A stretch of DNA of 64,000 nucleotides from contig MNCI01006964.1 in the NCBI GenBank assembly GCA_015680685.1, positions 293,526-357,525 of the forward strand, read 5' to 3'. The stretch's first letter is position 1. Each line of letters opens with the position of its first letter. The stretch comes from Gnetum montanum. Its lineage: Eukaryota > Streptophyta > Gnetopsida > Gnetales > Gnetaceae. Shown one piece after another: positions 44,667 through 56,217 of this stretch. A program made the translations under genes and the position numbers. Under the pieces are notes generated by a model. That model was not told the DNA's origin. It worked only from the letters and a program-made list of their open reading frames with translations, and made no database searches.

Positions 44667-46441
44667 TGAAACACCCTAAATTTCCAAGGCATTCTTACTT
44701 TACCAGGCCTTTGCAATTCATGTAGCATCACAGAAATTCTTCAGGAGATGAATGCTCTAAGTTCAGACTATCTAGTTTGGCAAATTTTCTACTTTCAGTG
44801 TCGATAGGCTCAATGGATCATCCTGCTTGCCCACCTGAGTAGTTTATCCAACTAATAGCCTGCTCAAAACTGATGCGTGGAGTTGTTAGTGATGCTCAAG
44901 ATGCACAAAAAAATTTGAAAAGTTTTCTAAGTTAAGAAGTTTGCTACGCTACGCTATGTAGTGTAGTAGGCTTCAGAAAACAGTTGCAGAACGAAGTTCT
45001 CTAAGTCATTAAGTTTGCTACGCTACAATACACTACGCCATGTAGCATAGCAGGCTTTAAAAGACTATTGCAGAACAAAGTGCTATGCTACACTACACTA
45101 CATAGCATACCTAGGAAGATAGTCCCTTCGCTTGACTCCAAATCCTTTGGAAATGGCTCCTTCCACAAGAAAGTGGTAAACTTTGCCATAGGCAGGTCAT
45201 GTTGGTTGCTACGCTATGCTACGTTACGTAGTGTAGCACAGCTGCATAGCACAGCAACTCTGCAGAAGTGGCAAAAGACATCTCCAAGCGTAGGATCAGT
45301 AAGTTCGCAAGTTTCGCAATGCAAAAAGCAAAGGTGGCAGATTATCAACATTTTCGCGATTAAGGCTAGATGCTACGCTATGCTATGCTATGTAGTGTAG
45401 CACAGCGTAGTTGGTACACAAAGTTAGCCAAAGCACTTCAAAGACTTCCAACACATGAAACAAGCCCCGACGCAAGTTTCTCCTTCAAACTAGTGGCTAC
45501 ACTATGCTACGCTATGCAGTGTAGCATAGCGTAGCATGATGCTATGCTACGTCAACATGCTATGCTCCAAAGTGGAGCATAGCGTAGCAGGTAGCCATGT
45601 CACAACAATGCATCTCCTTGCACAGCAAGTTGCTATGCTACCCCTACATGCTACGCTGCAAGGTGTAGCATAGTGTAGAAGGTAGTCATGCTACATTAAT
45701 GCACATTAGCCATTTGCACGGTTGGCGCACATCTCCAAGTTCTGACAGTGTGGTAGGCTCATAATTATAGCGTAGTAGGCTCGCAATTATAGCATAGATC
45801 CTTTAGCACTAGCCTAGCACATGTGGCATCCAAACCACATCTCTCACATGTCCTTGGCCCTATAAATACCCCAACGAGCAATGCTCAAGAGGAAGGTCCA
45901 AGAGGTGGTGCGCAAGCAAAAAGTTAGCACTGTAATCCTAAGCATTGTAAATGTTCTCTTTGGCATTGTAAATAGTCAGTACTCCTGTTTGGAATTCTAC
46001 TTTGCATTTGTAACACTTTGCATTGTTTACTTCCAAGTCCATGTTCAAGCATCCAATGGTCTTGCTCTGAATGTCTTGGTTACCTTTGGGATCTCTGTGC
46101 TTCCCGACATCACGCAACCAATTGTATCCACCTTGACAGAGTAAAGTTAATCTTGAAGCGATGCATTTTCCTAACTGCATTCAACTTTTCTTTTTTATTT
46201 ATCATCCCATTTTACATTTTTTTCTACATTATTTACATTTAAAATATCATTTTTATGCTATAAATTTTTCTTTTAAATCACACATTTACAAAAGGCTATA
46301 TTAACACCAATTAAGTTCTTGTCTAATCGACCAGGCTGTTCAAGGCACCCCATTTCCATTTTATCCAGCACGGTCCTTGTGCAGATCTGGGGTTAAGATT
46401 GTTGTGGCTAATGACCCGTCAGTTTTTTCTAGCTGCCAACA
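44667..46441 (+). repeat. 3' LTR of element C
   Basis: 1,775 bp from TGAAACACCCTAAATTTCC to GCTGCCAACA. It holds several inverted-repeat clusters of TACGCTATG and CATAGCGTA (44940-45110, 45205-45430, 45490-45690) and a TATA box TATAAATA at 45861-45868. The right end was placed by comparison with the LTR of E, where similarity also stops at CCAACA. Confidence 0.85.
45861..45868 (+). promoter_or_regulatory. TATA box in 3' LTR of element C
   Basis: CCCTATAAATACCCCAACGA. The LTR of E has the same block at 53193-53186 on its own strand. Confidence 0.6.
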
Positions 46442-48282
46442 TTTTTGGTTGTGACAGGGGAAAAAGGTGGAGCTGCAAAGATAGTTTTGGGAAAGGAAAG
46501 AAGTAGAAATGTGGTCCCTCATTGGAGTGCTTGTGAAGGAGTCAATATGCATGGGAATATTTTCCTTTGTAGACTTCTAATGTCTCATCGGAATGCTTAG
46601 AGACAATCATTGCAAAATAGCTGATGTGCCATTTGTTTTAGGCACATTTTCTTTGAGCCTTTGCTCTTTTACACTTTTCTTTTGTTGTTTCGCCATTTTC
46701 ATCTACAATCAACCTTGTTGTTCCAGGACAGGTGTTTCCTCCCCAGTATGAGTTGTGTTACATCCACGTGGGGCTTTGACCTGCCTATAGATGCTTCCCA
46801 TGTGGCAAGTTGCATTACGTGCATCATGGACTTTGTGGTTGAACATATGGGAGGGCTTTACAAGCATCAAGAAAATTCGTAAAAGAGAGGTGTGATAAGG
46901 AGAATTATAGGTGTAAGGAAAGAGGTAAAGGAGTTTAAGGAAGAGGACAAGATGTGCATTCCTAAGTAGCCAAGCTAGTGAGGATGACCACCTTGGAATG
47001 ATGTAGTGTCCTACCATCATGGGAAAATACACCTTTGCTGATGTCCCTTTAGGATGTATCCTACAAACACAATAGAGAGAAAGCTAGAAGAAATAGCCAT
47101 CAAGTAAAATGAAGGCAAAAGTCTTACTTGCTTTGGATGCTGCTAGAGCAATGGACATCTTTGTTGAGGCATTCGACGTCCAAACTAGAAAGGCGCCTAA
47201 GAATTATGGTGACGTAAGTGCTCAAGAGTCCCTACCCAAGGCAAACATTATGTAGTTCAGCTATAAAGTGAGATGCCTAATAGCTGAACGTCTTTTGGGA
47301 TCAACTATGGCGAGGGCTGGAGGGTAGGACTTTTGTGGCTAGGCCACAATAGTGCTGGGACTCCAGTAGTAGGTACTGACAATGGAAGCTACTACCAGGG
47401 CGATGGGCTGTGGTCTTGGTAGCTCCAGAAGGTCAGCAAGATGTCATACAACATCTTTAGAGGATCAGCAAGATTCCAAGGGTAGTGGCATTGCATATAT
47501 TCTAGAGCGTGTTCTCTTGGTATTGTAAACTGCATTCTAGAACTGCAACATCCCACCCCATGTTGGCGATGTGCATGCTCGCTTACTTGATGAGTCATGG
47601 ATGCATGCTGAGGATGTGCCACAAACCCAGTTTAAGGTCCTAGTAGACCATCTGATGTGTTGGTTTAAGGTCTTAGTAGACTGTGATGCACTAGCTTAAG
47701 GTCCTAGAAGACTGCTATGCTAGTTTAACATTGTAGGGGAAAGTGGCTATGCTAGTTTAACATTGTAAGGGATGGTGGCTATGCTAGTTTAAGGTCCTAG
47801 AAGACCATTGTGCTAGTTTATCGTCATAGTGGATGATGGCTATGCTAGTTTAAGGTCCTACTAGATCACTCTTCTATTTTATCATTGTAGCCGATGATGG
47901 CTATGCTAGTTTAAGGTTCTAGCAAACTATTGTGCTAGTTTATTGTTGTATCAGATGGTGGATAGGCTAGTTTAAGGTCGTAGCAAACTGTTTGTGCTCA
48001 TTTAACATCATAGCAGATGTGCTTTGCTAGTTTTACCTCATGGTAGATGGTCTGTGCTAATTTACAGTCATAGCAGACTACCTTTGCCAGTTGTACATTG
48101 TAGCAGATGAGCTTTGCCAGTTTTACATCATAGCAAATGTTGGTTTGCCAGTTTTACATTGTAGCATATGTGCTTTTCCAGTTTTACATTGTAGGGGACA
48201 TTGGTTTACCAGTTTTACATTGTAGTAGATGTGCTTTACCAGTTTTACATCTTAGCGGATGTTTGCTTACCTTGCTCATGCA
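46442..48282 (-). repeat. 3' non-coding region of element D with CTAGTTTAAGGTCC repeats
   Basis: At 47635-48250 there are about 25 units of 22-28 bp, read on the plus strand as GCTAGTTTAAGGTCCTAGCA, GCTAGTTTAACATTGTAGCA and CCAGTTTTACATTGTAGCA. The rest (46442-47630) matches the same region of E on the same strand. A short plus-strand frame starting MKAKVLLALDAARA (47109) has a counterpart in E (55133), but I would not call it a gene. Confidence 0.7.
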
Positions 48283-51200
48283 TCAAATGTAGTACGGCTT
48301 GAGATACGAATGATTCACGGGATTTGCAAACTCGTTGCCATCCATGTCTGCCAACTTGAAGGCCCCATTCCCATAGGCTTTTTTAATCATGAATGGACCT
48401 TCCTAGTTTGCTGAGAATTTGTTCATATGCTATGGATAGCCTTGAGAATGAGGTCCCCCTTCTTTATCAGCCATTGATGTGGGTTTGCATGATGCTTCTA
48501 CCATTGCCTATCTTGATAACGCTCTATGCGACCAAGTGTCTGTGCACACTCCTCCTCTATTTAGTTGAGGTCGATGATCCTCGACTCATTTTTCTAGGCT
48601 TCGCTCATGATGTTTAACAAGATCATTCAAAGTGATGGTACCTACAACTCAAGAGGCAACACTGCTTTAGATCCATAAACAAGACTATAAGGAGTTTTAC
48701 CTGTTGCCATCCTGCATGTCATCCTGTAAGCCCACATCACATAGAGGATTTTCTTGTGCCATCACCTCTTGTTATTGCTAAGCAGTTTCTTGAGCAAGTT
48801 GATGATGGATTTGTTCATAGCTTCTGACTGTCCGTTTTCCTATGGGTAGTATGGCAAGGAGAACAATTACCTAATGCCAAGGTTGTTGCAAAAGTTTTTG
48901 GTTTCTGCACTACTAAATTATGGCCCATTGTCGATCACAATAGTCATGGGGAGCCAAAACCTCATCAAGATGTTATCTAGTATGAAGTGGCAAACCTGTT
49001 GAGATGTAATCTTGCTAAGAGGAATAGCCTCCACCCACTTCATAAAGTACTCAGTGGCATGATGATTAAGCTATGCCCCACAGAAGACTTAGTTTTGATA
49101 GGTCCTATAATGTCTAGTCCCCATCATTGGAATGGCCACGTGATCTATGTTGGATGTAATTTAGTGGATGAAATGTGTATGAGATTTGCGTATTGTTGGC
49201 ATGTATCACAAGTTTTGACTTTGGCTATGCAATCGCACTCCATGTGAGGACAGTAGTACCCTAGGCATCTAATTTTTTCCACCATAGCCCTAGGTGCTAT
49301 GTGTCCATCACATAGTCCCTCATGTATCTCATTAATTACCTTCTATGCTTGCTCCTCGTTTATGCCTGTCAACAATATCCCATCAAAGGAGTGTTTGCAT
49401 AGGGTGTTGTCTCCCATGAGTACATATTACCGAGCACGCTTGTGGATCGCATCCCTCTGGGTAGATGTCAATCCATGTGGGGGCTCAGCATGCTACAAGT
49501 GGGCTTTAATTTTGACATACCACTCTTGGATATCCACAACACTTACAGAGGCTACATGCACTGCTTGAGTGATGGGCTTTGTACACTTAGTAATCGAATT
49601 GGGAAAACTTGCAGACAAGTGTGGTGACACATTTAATGCTAGGGTGGCCAAGGCATTCGCTATGGTTTTTTAATTGCATGGCATGTGTTGAACATCTGTT
49701 GTTGCAAACTATTTAAGCAAAATTTTTGCTAGGTTGCAATAGGACTGCAAATGAGTAGCCTTGTAGGCATAGATGTTAGTGATTTGATTCACAATGAGCT
49801 ATGAATCACTGCGAATTGCTAGGTGTTGAATGTTTAATGCTTGGGCCGCTAAGAGGCCCCTAAGGAGTCCTTCGTACTCTACCATGTTGTTCATACAAAG
49901 GAATGCAAATTGATAAGCAAATGGCTGAATAACCCCAAAGGAAACTGTAATGATGACCGCTACACTACCACCACATGTAGTCGAGGTGCCATTGAAGTGC
50001 AAATTAGCTTTAAGATTTGATGGGACAGCATTGATGATGCTAACGTGCTCATCAAGGAATTTAGGTTCTATAGTTGCCCGATCATCGACAGGTGAGGTCG
50101 TAAGTTGCATAGTTATAGCTTGACATTTTGTTAGCGATTGTCTCACATAATGCAAATCGAATTCTATAGTTATGGCTTTCCATCAGGCTATCCTGCTACT
50201 TTCGTATAGATTGTTTATGATATCCTAGAGTACATTGCTTTTGCAAATGATGTTAACTTTGCTACAAAATAGATAATTTCTTCACTTTTTTAATGTAAAT
50301 ACTAGGGCAAGGTAATTTCTCTCCACCTCATTGTATTTTGCCTCATATGCTATCAATGCATGACATAGATAATACACTAGAATCTCAAAGCCATTATCTC
50401 ATCTCTGACAAAATAGCATAACGATAGACATGTCTGAGGTTGTAAGGTAGATGTAGAAAGGCTTATCACTCTATGATGGGTAAACAATTGGGAGGTGTAA
50501 AATCTCTTTCTTCAAATCATCGAAGGCTTGTTGGCATTGTGTTGTCCATTTGAAGTTAACCCCTTTCTTTAGTAAGTGTTGCATGGGGTGTAACTTTTCA
50601 GTCAACTTCACTATAAACCTTCTGATGAATTTCACTCTACCTTGCAACTTGCATAATTTCTTAAGGTTGGTAGGGGTGCTAGATTAACGATAGCCTTAAC
50701 TTTATCAGGGTTCACTCATATTCTAGCCTCCAATACTATGAACCCTAACATGCATTCAGTTCTTACCCCGAAGACACACTTTTTTGGGTTGAGATGTAAG
50801 TCATGCATCTGGTAGTGTTTGAGGACTACACCTAGATCGTTGGGATAATCAACAACCTCTTTAGATTTGACCACTATGTCATCCACATAGTCGTTTAATG
50901 TTTCTAGGATGTAGTCGCTAAAGATGTATGTCATGGCTCTCTGGTAGGTTGCTCTAGCATTTTTGAGTCCAAAGGGCATCATGGTGTAACAAAAAGTAAC
51001 AGAGATCCCAAAAGTAAAGCCGTAGTCTCTGGGTTTATGTGAATTTGGATGTAGCTAGAGAAATTGTCCATGAAGGATAACAAAGCGTGACCAGATGTAG
51101 TGTCGATGAGTTGATCAATGCTTGATAGTGGGAAGTTGTCTTTGATCGTTGCTTTGTTCAGATCTTGAAAGTCTATATAGATTCGTATTCCTTCCATTTT

Positions 51201-51717
51201 CTTAGAAACCACAATGATGTTCAACCACCACTTTGAGTAATCAACTGCCTGGATGAAACCAGCCTAATACAGCTTGGTGATTTCATCCCGTATGGCTAGT
51301 GCGATCTTTGGTTTAACCTTGCAAGCCTTTTGCTTAACTCCTTTTATACACTGATCTAAGACAATGTTGTGCTATATAAGCCTTGGATCTAAGCCTGGCA
51401 TGTCATTATAAGATTACACGAATACTTCGATGTTATCTTGCAATATCTTGGATACATATTTGTGTGTTTGCAAATCTAGGATGTAGTCACAGGCGTTTCA
51501 ATGAGAGGGTCCTCAGTTGCATCCCCGACCTCTAAATCTATGGCTTGGACCAAATGTTCGGGCTAGTCTGGGGATGTTTTTAAGGATGCTACAGTGTTAT
51601 CTGTAGATAATCCCCATTCTATTGACTTTGGATTCAATTGTCTTGCAAGCTCGCCATGTGGACCTGTCAATGTTAGAGGTGAAGAAAGATCATGATGCGT
51701 TACCATTCTTGCTCAAC
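48283..51717 (-). pseudogene. RT-RNase H-RNase H-integrase of element D
   Basis: Read from the acceptor-like CAG (51720-51718) leftward. RT has IYIDFQDLNKATIKDNFPL (51224-50979) and YVDDIVVKSKE near 50880. The second RNase H (50155-49799) has NGTSTTCGG and NNMVEYEGLLRGL, with Val in place of the Ala before Glu. Integrase keeps WGLDIIG (49120) and IDNGP followed by a stop where E has Gln. It ends at TGA 48285-48283. The strip between RT motifs near 50990 has lost some bases relative to E. Stops and frameshifts are abundant. Confidence 0.85.
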
Positions 51718-51839
51718 CTGCCACAATGAGATAAATGCCAAGTCAAGTGATACCTATTTGTAGCAACAACACATAGTAAACATTTGCAAAGCAATGACAA
51801 AATATGCAATGGTTAAATAACTATAAACTATGATACAAA

Positions 51840-52190
51840 GTTTTTGATCTAGTAGTTTAAGGTCGTAGCAAACCGCCTAGATGTAAAAATACAAAACTGC
51901 TAGTGTAAGGTCTTAGTAGACCACTATCCTGATTGAGCTTATAAGTTAAAAGTATTATTTTAAGGTCTTTGTAGACTGCCAACTGGTTGTATTTGTAAAG
52001 GTCAATTACTACTAGTTTAATGTCTTTGCGGACCACTAACCTGGTTGAAACTATAAGTTAGAACTATTAGTTTAAGGTCTTTACGAACCACTTACTTGTT
52101 AAAGTTGTGAGTTAAAATTGCTAGTTTAAGGTCTTTGCAAACTGGTAACTTGTTATTCTTGGAAAGGAAAATGGCTAGTTTAAGGTGGAT
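51840..52190 (-). repeat. TTAAACTAG-core repeats before RT, element D
   Basis: Eight or nine units of 25-60 bp, read on the plus strand as CTAGTTTAAGGTCTTTGCAG. They lie between the acceptor-like site and the antisense promoter, as in C and E. Confidence 0.75.
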
Positions 52191-52323
52191 CGAAGTTTTG
52201 GATCAGGCCCACCTATCACAATGCAAACAGTGCTGCTATGCTCTAGTGGGAGTGCTACACTGTATAGAACATCCCACATTAATCGGGGTGAGAGAATGGC
52301 AAGTTCCTTTTCACTATGTTGGC

Positions 52324-52539
52324 TATAAATAGGGGTTTACCCCTGATACACTCATCATTTTCACCGTAAGAGCACAAAGCTCACATTCAGAGTGTAGAGC
52401 AATTGTGCTAACAAGGAGAAAGATGATTTTGCCTAGCGACTAAGGAAGAATCTACAACCGAGACGATGGCACCCAACAGAGAACGTAAACACCTAGTGCT
52501 CACCAAGGTAGACGAGGTGAAGGATGTAGCGACTGAAAA
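52324..52539 (+). pseudogene. Promoter and truncated first exon of the antisense gene of element D
   Basis: TATAAATA at 52324-52331 is followed by a leader similar to those of C and E and an ATG at 52466 reading MAPNRERKHLVLTKVDEVKD. The exon ends after about 25 codons where the LTR of element E begins at 52540. The remainder must lie beyond E, outside the window. Confidence 0.75.
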
Positions 52540-54354
52540 TGTTGGTAGCTGGAAACACCAAGAGGTCATTGGTCAAAAATTCTTAACCCTAGATCTACGC
52601 AAGGGCCATGCTGGATAAAACGGAAACAAGGTACCCTGAATGGTCTGGTCAATTAGACAAGGACTTAGTCGGTGTCACTAAACCTTTTGCAAACGTGTAA
52701 TTTGAAAATAATGTTTATAGCGTAAAATAATTATTATTATATGTGAGGAAATGAAAATGATGTAAAATGCAATGATAAGTAGAAGAATAAAGTAAACTGG
52801 AGTTAAAACATGCACCACTTCAAGACTACGACTTTACTTTGTCAAGGTGGATACAATCGGTTGCACGACACTGGGAGGCATAGAGATCCCAAAAGTAACC
52901 AAGACGTTGAAAGCAAGCCAACTGTATGCTTGAACGTAGATTCAAGAGCTAACGATGCAAAATGCTACAAAGGCAATAGGAAAGAGCTAGTAGAATGCCA
53001 AACAAGAGTGCCAAATGCTTAATTTTTGTCAAATCTTTGGATTTCCAGTTTGCCAACAACAAATGCTAACAATTGTCAAAAGCTAAAATTTTTGCCAAAC
53101 ATTGGAATTGCCAATTTGCTAATAGCTACAATTTTTGCCAGCCCTACTCAGTTTTTTCCAACCCTTTGAGTGTTGCTCATTGGGGTATTTATAGGGCTAG
53201 GAGCACATGAGAAATTTGGTTTGGATGCCATGTGTCCTGGAACCACAAGATATTGATGTGTTCATGCTTCATGCACATGCAAAGCTAATTGATGAGCTTT
53301 TCGGGCTATAACAACGTTGTCGAAATTGGAGATGCTAGCATTATGTGTGCCAATGATGCAGACAAGGAGTGAAGCACACTGATGTAGCGTGGCTGCCTGC
53401 TACATTGTGCTATGTTGTAGAGCATACCCTATTAGCGTAGCATAGCTGCTTGCTATGTTGTGCTACGCTATGTAGTGTAGCATAGCGTAGCCACCAGTTT
53501 GAAGAAGAAATTTGCATTGGAGTTAATTGCAGCTGCTAGAAGCCTTTAAAGTGTATTGGCTAGTTCTGCATGTTTTCTATGCTATGTAGCATAGCAGCTG
53601 GCCTTAACTACGATTTGCACTTAAGTTGTAAACTTTTCTCTAATGATCATGCTAAAAATCTGCAACCTTTGTCCTTTGCGATGTGAAGCTTTTGAATTTG
53701 CTGATCCTGCATTTCATAATGCCTTTTGTCATCCTTGCATCATCACTACGTTTTGCTATGCTGCATAGCATAGCAGCCAACATGGCTGATTTTTTCTTAA
53801 TCTGTTACTTTTCTAGTAAGAGGAGATTTGCTGAAGGACTTGAAGTCAAGTGAAGCAACTGGTTTTGAAGGCCAAAGGTGCTTACTTAGTGCAATTGAAA
53901 TCACTAAGTAAGATAGGCCTTTCTATCTTGCTTTTGCTATGTTGTGCTACACTGTGTAGCATAGCACAGCGTAGCACATTGTCTTACAATAATTCACAGT
54001 TGATTTCCTAAACAACCATCTCCTAAGGCCTTCTACGCTACATAGAGTAGCAGAGCGTAGCAAAATTCTTGACTAGAAAACTTGCCAAACTATTTCAGGC
54101 ATCCTGAGCTCTACCGACAAATCCACATGTGGTTTCTAAGTAAACTGTCAACCAGATGAATTGTCCAAGTGGACAAGCTAGAGAGTCCATTGGGCCTATT
54201 GACACTGGGTTAGAAAACTTGCCAAACTGGATAGTCTACACTTAGGGCATCCATTTCCTGCCAAACTATCATGACGCTGCACTTGTGGAAATTGTTTGCC
54301 TAAATTTTGAGACCCTGGTGAAGCAAGAGGATTCCAAAATTTTAGGGTGTTTCA
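52540..54354 (-). repeat. 3' LTR of element E
   Basis: 1,815 bp. On the minus strand it runs from TGAAACACCCTAAAATTTTG at 54354 to GCTACCAACA at 52540. Inverted TACGCTATG/CATAGCGTA clusters lie at 53385-53480, 53755-53780, 53935-53985 and 54030-54060. TATAAATA is at 53193-53186. Overall it matches the LTR of C. Confidence 0.85.
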
Positions 54355-56217
54355 TTGGTCCCTCTTTGTCAACGTCTAGAGGATGGACCTGAGAGACGTC
54401 AACAAAGAATACGAAACACCACGGAAGACAAAATGCTAACATTGCTCTTCAGCAATTGCCAAGATGTCACTCTACTATGCTTGAGAGTGTTGTATTGGTT
54501 ATGCGGGGAAAAGGGATGCATTAAGCAGGGAGAAAGGAGGTTCAGGAAAATGGTAAAGATGAAACTTAGCATAATCCCTCGTTGGAGTGCTTGTGAGGGA
54601 GTTGTTTGCATGGTCATCTTTCCTTTTTCTGCCCTTCGACCTCTCGTCTAAATGCTTAGAGAGGGTGATTGTGAAATAGCTTATGTGCCTTTTTTTTAGG
54701 CACATTTTTTTTTACTATTTTGCCTTTTACATTTGCAACCAACCTTCTCATAAGACAGGTGTTTCTTTCCCAGGATGATTTTTGTTACATTCACATGGGG
54801 CTTTAACCTACCTACAGATGCTTCCAATGCAGCGAACTGTGTTATGCACGTCATGGACTTTGTGGTTGAACATATGGGAGGGCTTGATAGGCATCGGTAA
54901 AAGCTTGTAAAAGAGGGGAGAGAGTGGATTGCAAGTGTAAGAAATGAGATAAGGTAGGTACAGGGGAAGGATAGGATGTGCACTCCAGAGTAGGTAAGCT
55001 AGTCAAGACTAACACCGTGGAATGATGTAATGTCTTTTTTCCATGGTGAGATGCACTTTTGACCGATGCCCCTCTAGAATGCACCCTGCAAACACAGCAA
55101 AAGGAAACTAGGAGAAACAACCATGATGCAAAATGAAGACAAAGTTCTTGCTTGTTGTGGATGCTGCTGAAGCTTTGGACATTGTTGTTGAGACATTCGA
55201 AGTCCAAACCAGGAAGGCTAGTAGCGGCCTTGGCAGCATCAATGTGGAGGAGTTGGCATCAAGGAGGCTAGGAATTACTATGAATTCAGATGCTCAGGAA
55301 TCCATGCCCAAGGCAAGCATTATCAGTTTATCTGTGAGATGGGCTACCCAGCAACTAAACGTCTCTTGAGCTCAGGCGCTGGTAGGGGCAGGAGGATAAC
55401 AATATTATGGCTGGGCCACAATACTACTAGAACTCCAACAGCAGGCGCTGACCAAGGAAGCTACTGCCAGGGCGATGAGCCATGGCAATAGTAGGTCTAG
55501 AGGGTCAACACGATGTCATACAACATCTCCAAAGGATCAACAGGATGCCAAGAGCAGTGGCACTACATATGTTCTAGAGGGTGTTTTCTTGGCATTGTGA
55601 ACTGCATTCTGGAACTACAACATCCCATCCCATGTTGGCACTGTGCATGCTCGCTTATTGTGTACTGGCATAGATGCATGCTGGCGACGTGCCACAAGCC
55701 TAGTTCAAGTTCCTGGTAGATCATGGTATGCTAGTTTAAAGTATCAACAGACTGTAGTGTACTAGTTTAAGGTCCTAGCAAACCGCTATGCTAGTTTAAG
55801 GTCCTAGCAGACCATATGTGCTAGTTTAACATCATAGCGGATGGTCATTGAGCTACTTTAAGGTCTTAGAAGACTTTTGTGCTAGTTTTTCGTCATAGCG
55901 GATAGTGGATGAGCTAGTTTAAGGTCCTAGCAGACCATCTATGCCAGTTTAACATCATGGCGAACTATCTATGCTAGTTTATAGTCATAGCATATTGCTT
56001 TGCTAATTTTACATCGTAGCGGATGAGCTTTTCTAGTTTTACATCGTAGCGGACATTGGTGAAACTTTGTGAATTTTACGTCATAGCAGACGTGCTTTAC
56101 CAGTTTTACGTTGTAGTGGATGTGTGCTTACCTTTGCTAGTTTTACGTCCTAGCAAATGTTGGTGAAGCTTTGCTAGTTTTATATCGTAGCAGAAGTTTA
56201 CTTATCTACTTCATGCA
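54355..56217 (-). repeat. 3' non-coding region of element E with polypurine tract and CTAGTTTAAGG repeats
   Basis: The polypurine tract (minus-strand AAAGAGGGACCAA) lies at 54355-54367 beside the LTR. Non-coding sequence similar to D follows to about 55690. About 20 units with GCTAGTTTAAGGTCCTAGCA or AGTTTTACATCGTAGCGGA follow at 55725-56205. The plus-strand frame at 55133-55369 is probably spurious. Confidence 0.75.

Larger units (their letters stand above)
17170..46441 (+). mobile_element. Element C: family-2 Tat/Ogre-like retrotransposon, 3' part, interrupted by B
   Basis: C consists of two segments, 17170-20369 and 38595-46441, separated by element B. In order they hold the antisense gene (3' to 5'), the antisense promoter, TTAAACT-core repeats, a splice-acceptor-like site, RT-RNase H-integrase, further repeats, 3' non-coding sequence, polypurine tract and 3' LTR (44667-46441). 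Its 5' LTR and gag-pro lie left of the window, beyond F and A. C lies in the 3' non-coding region of D: sequence after 46441 aligns with the corresponding part of E (54350-54680) read on the other strand. Confidence 0.8.
46442..52539 (-). mobile_element. Element D: family-2 retrotransposon, middle part, interrupted by C and E
   Basis: On the minus strand, right to left: start of the antisense gene (52466-52539, reading plus), antisense promoter, TTAAACT-core repeats, acceptor-like site, pol (51717-48283), repeats and 3' non-coding sequence cut at 46442 by element C. LTRs, gag and protease are outside the window, beyond C on the left and E on the right. D is the oldest layer of the stack visible here. 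Confidence 0.75.

Noticed and set aside
47635-48250. Array with regularly spaced CTAGTTTAAGG, considered as a CRISPR or a host satellite
   Set aside because: The same arrays lie after integrase in C, D and E, so they belong to the element.
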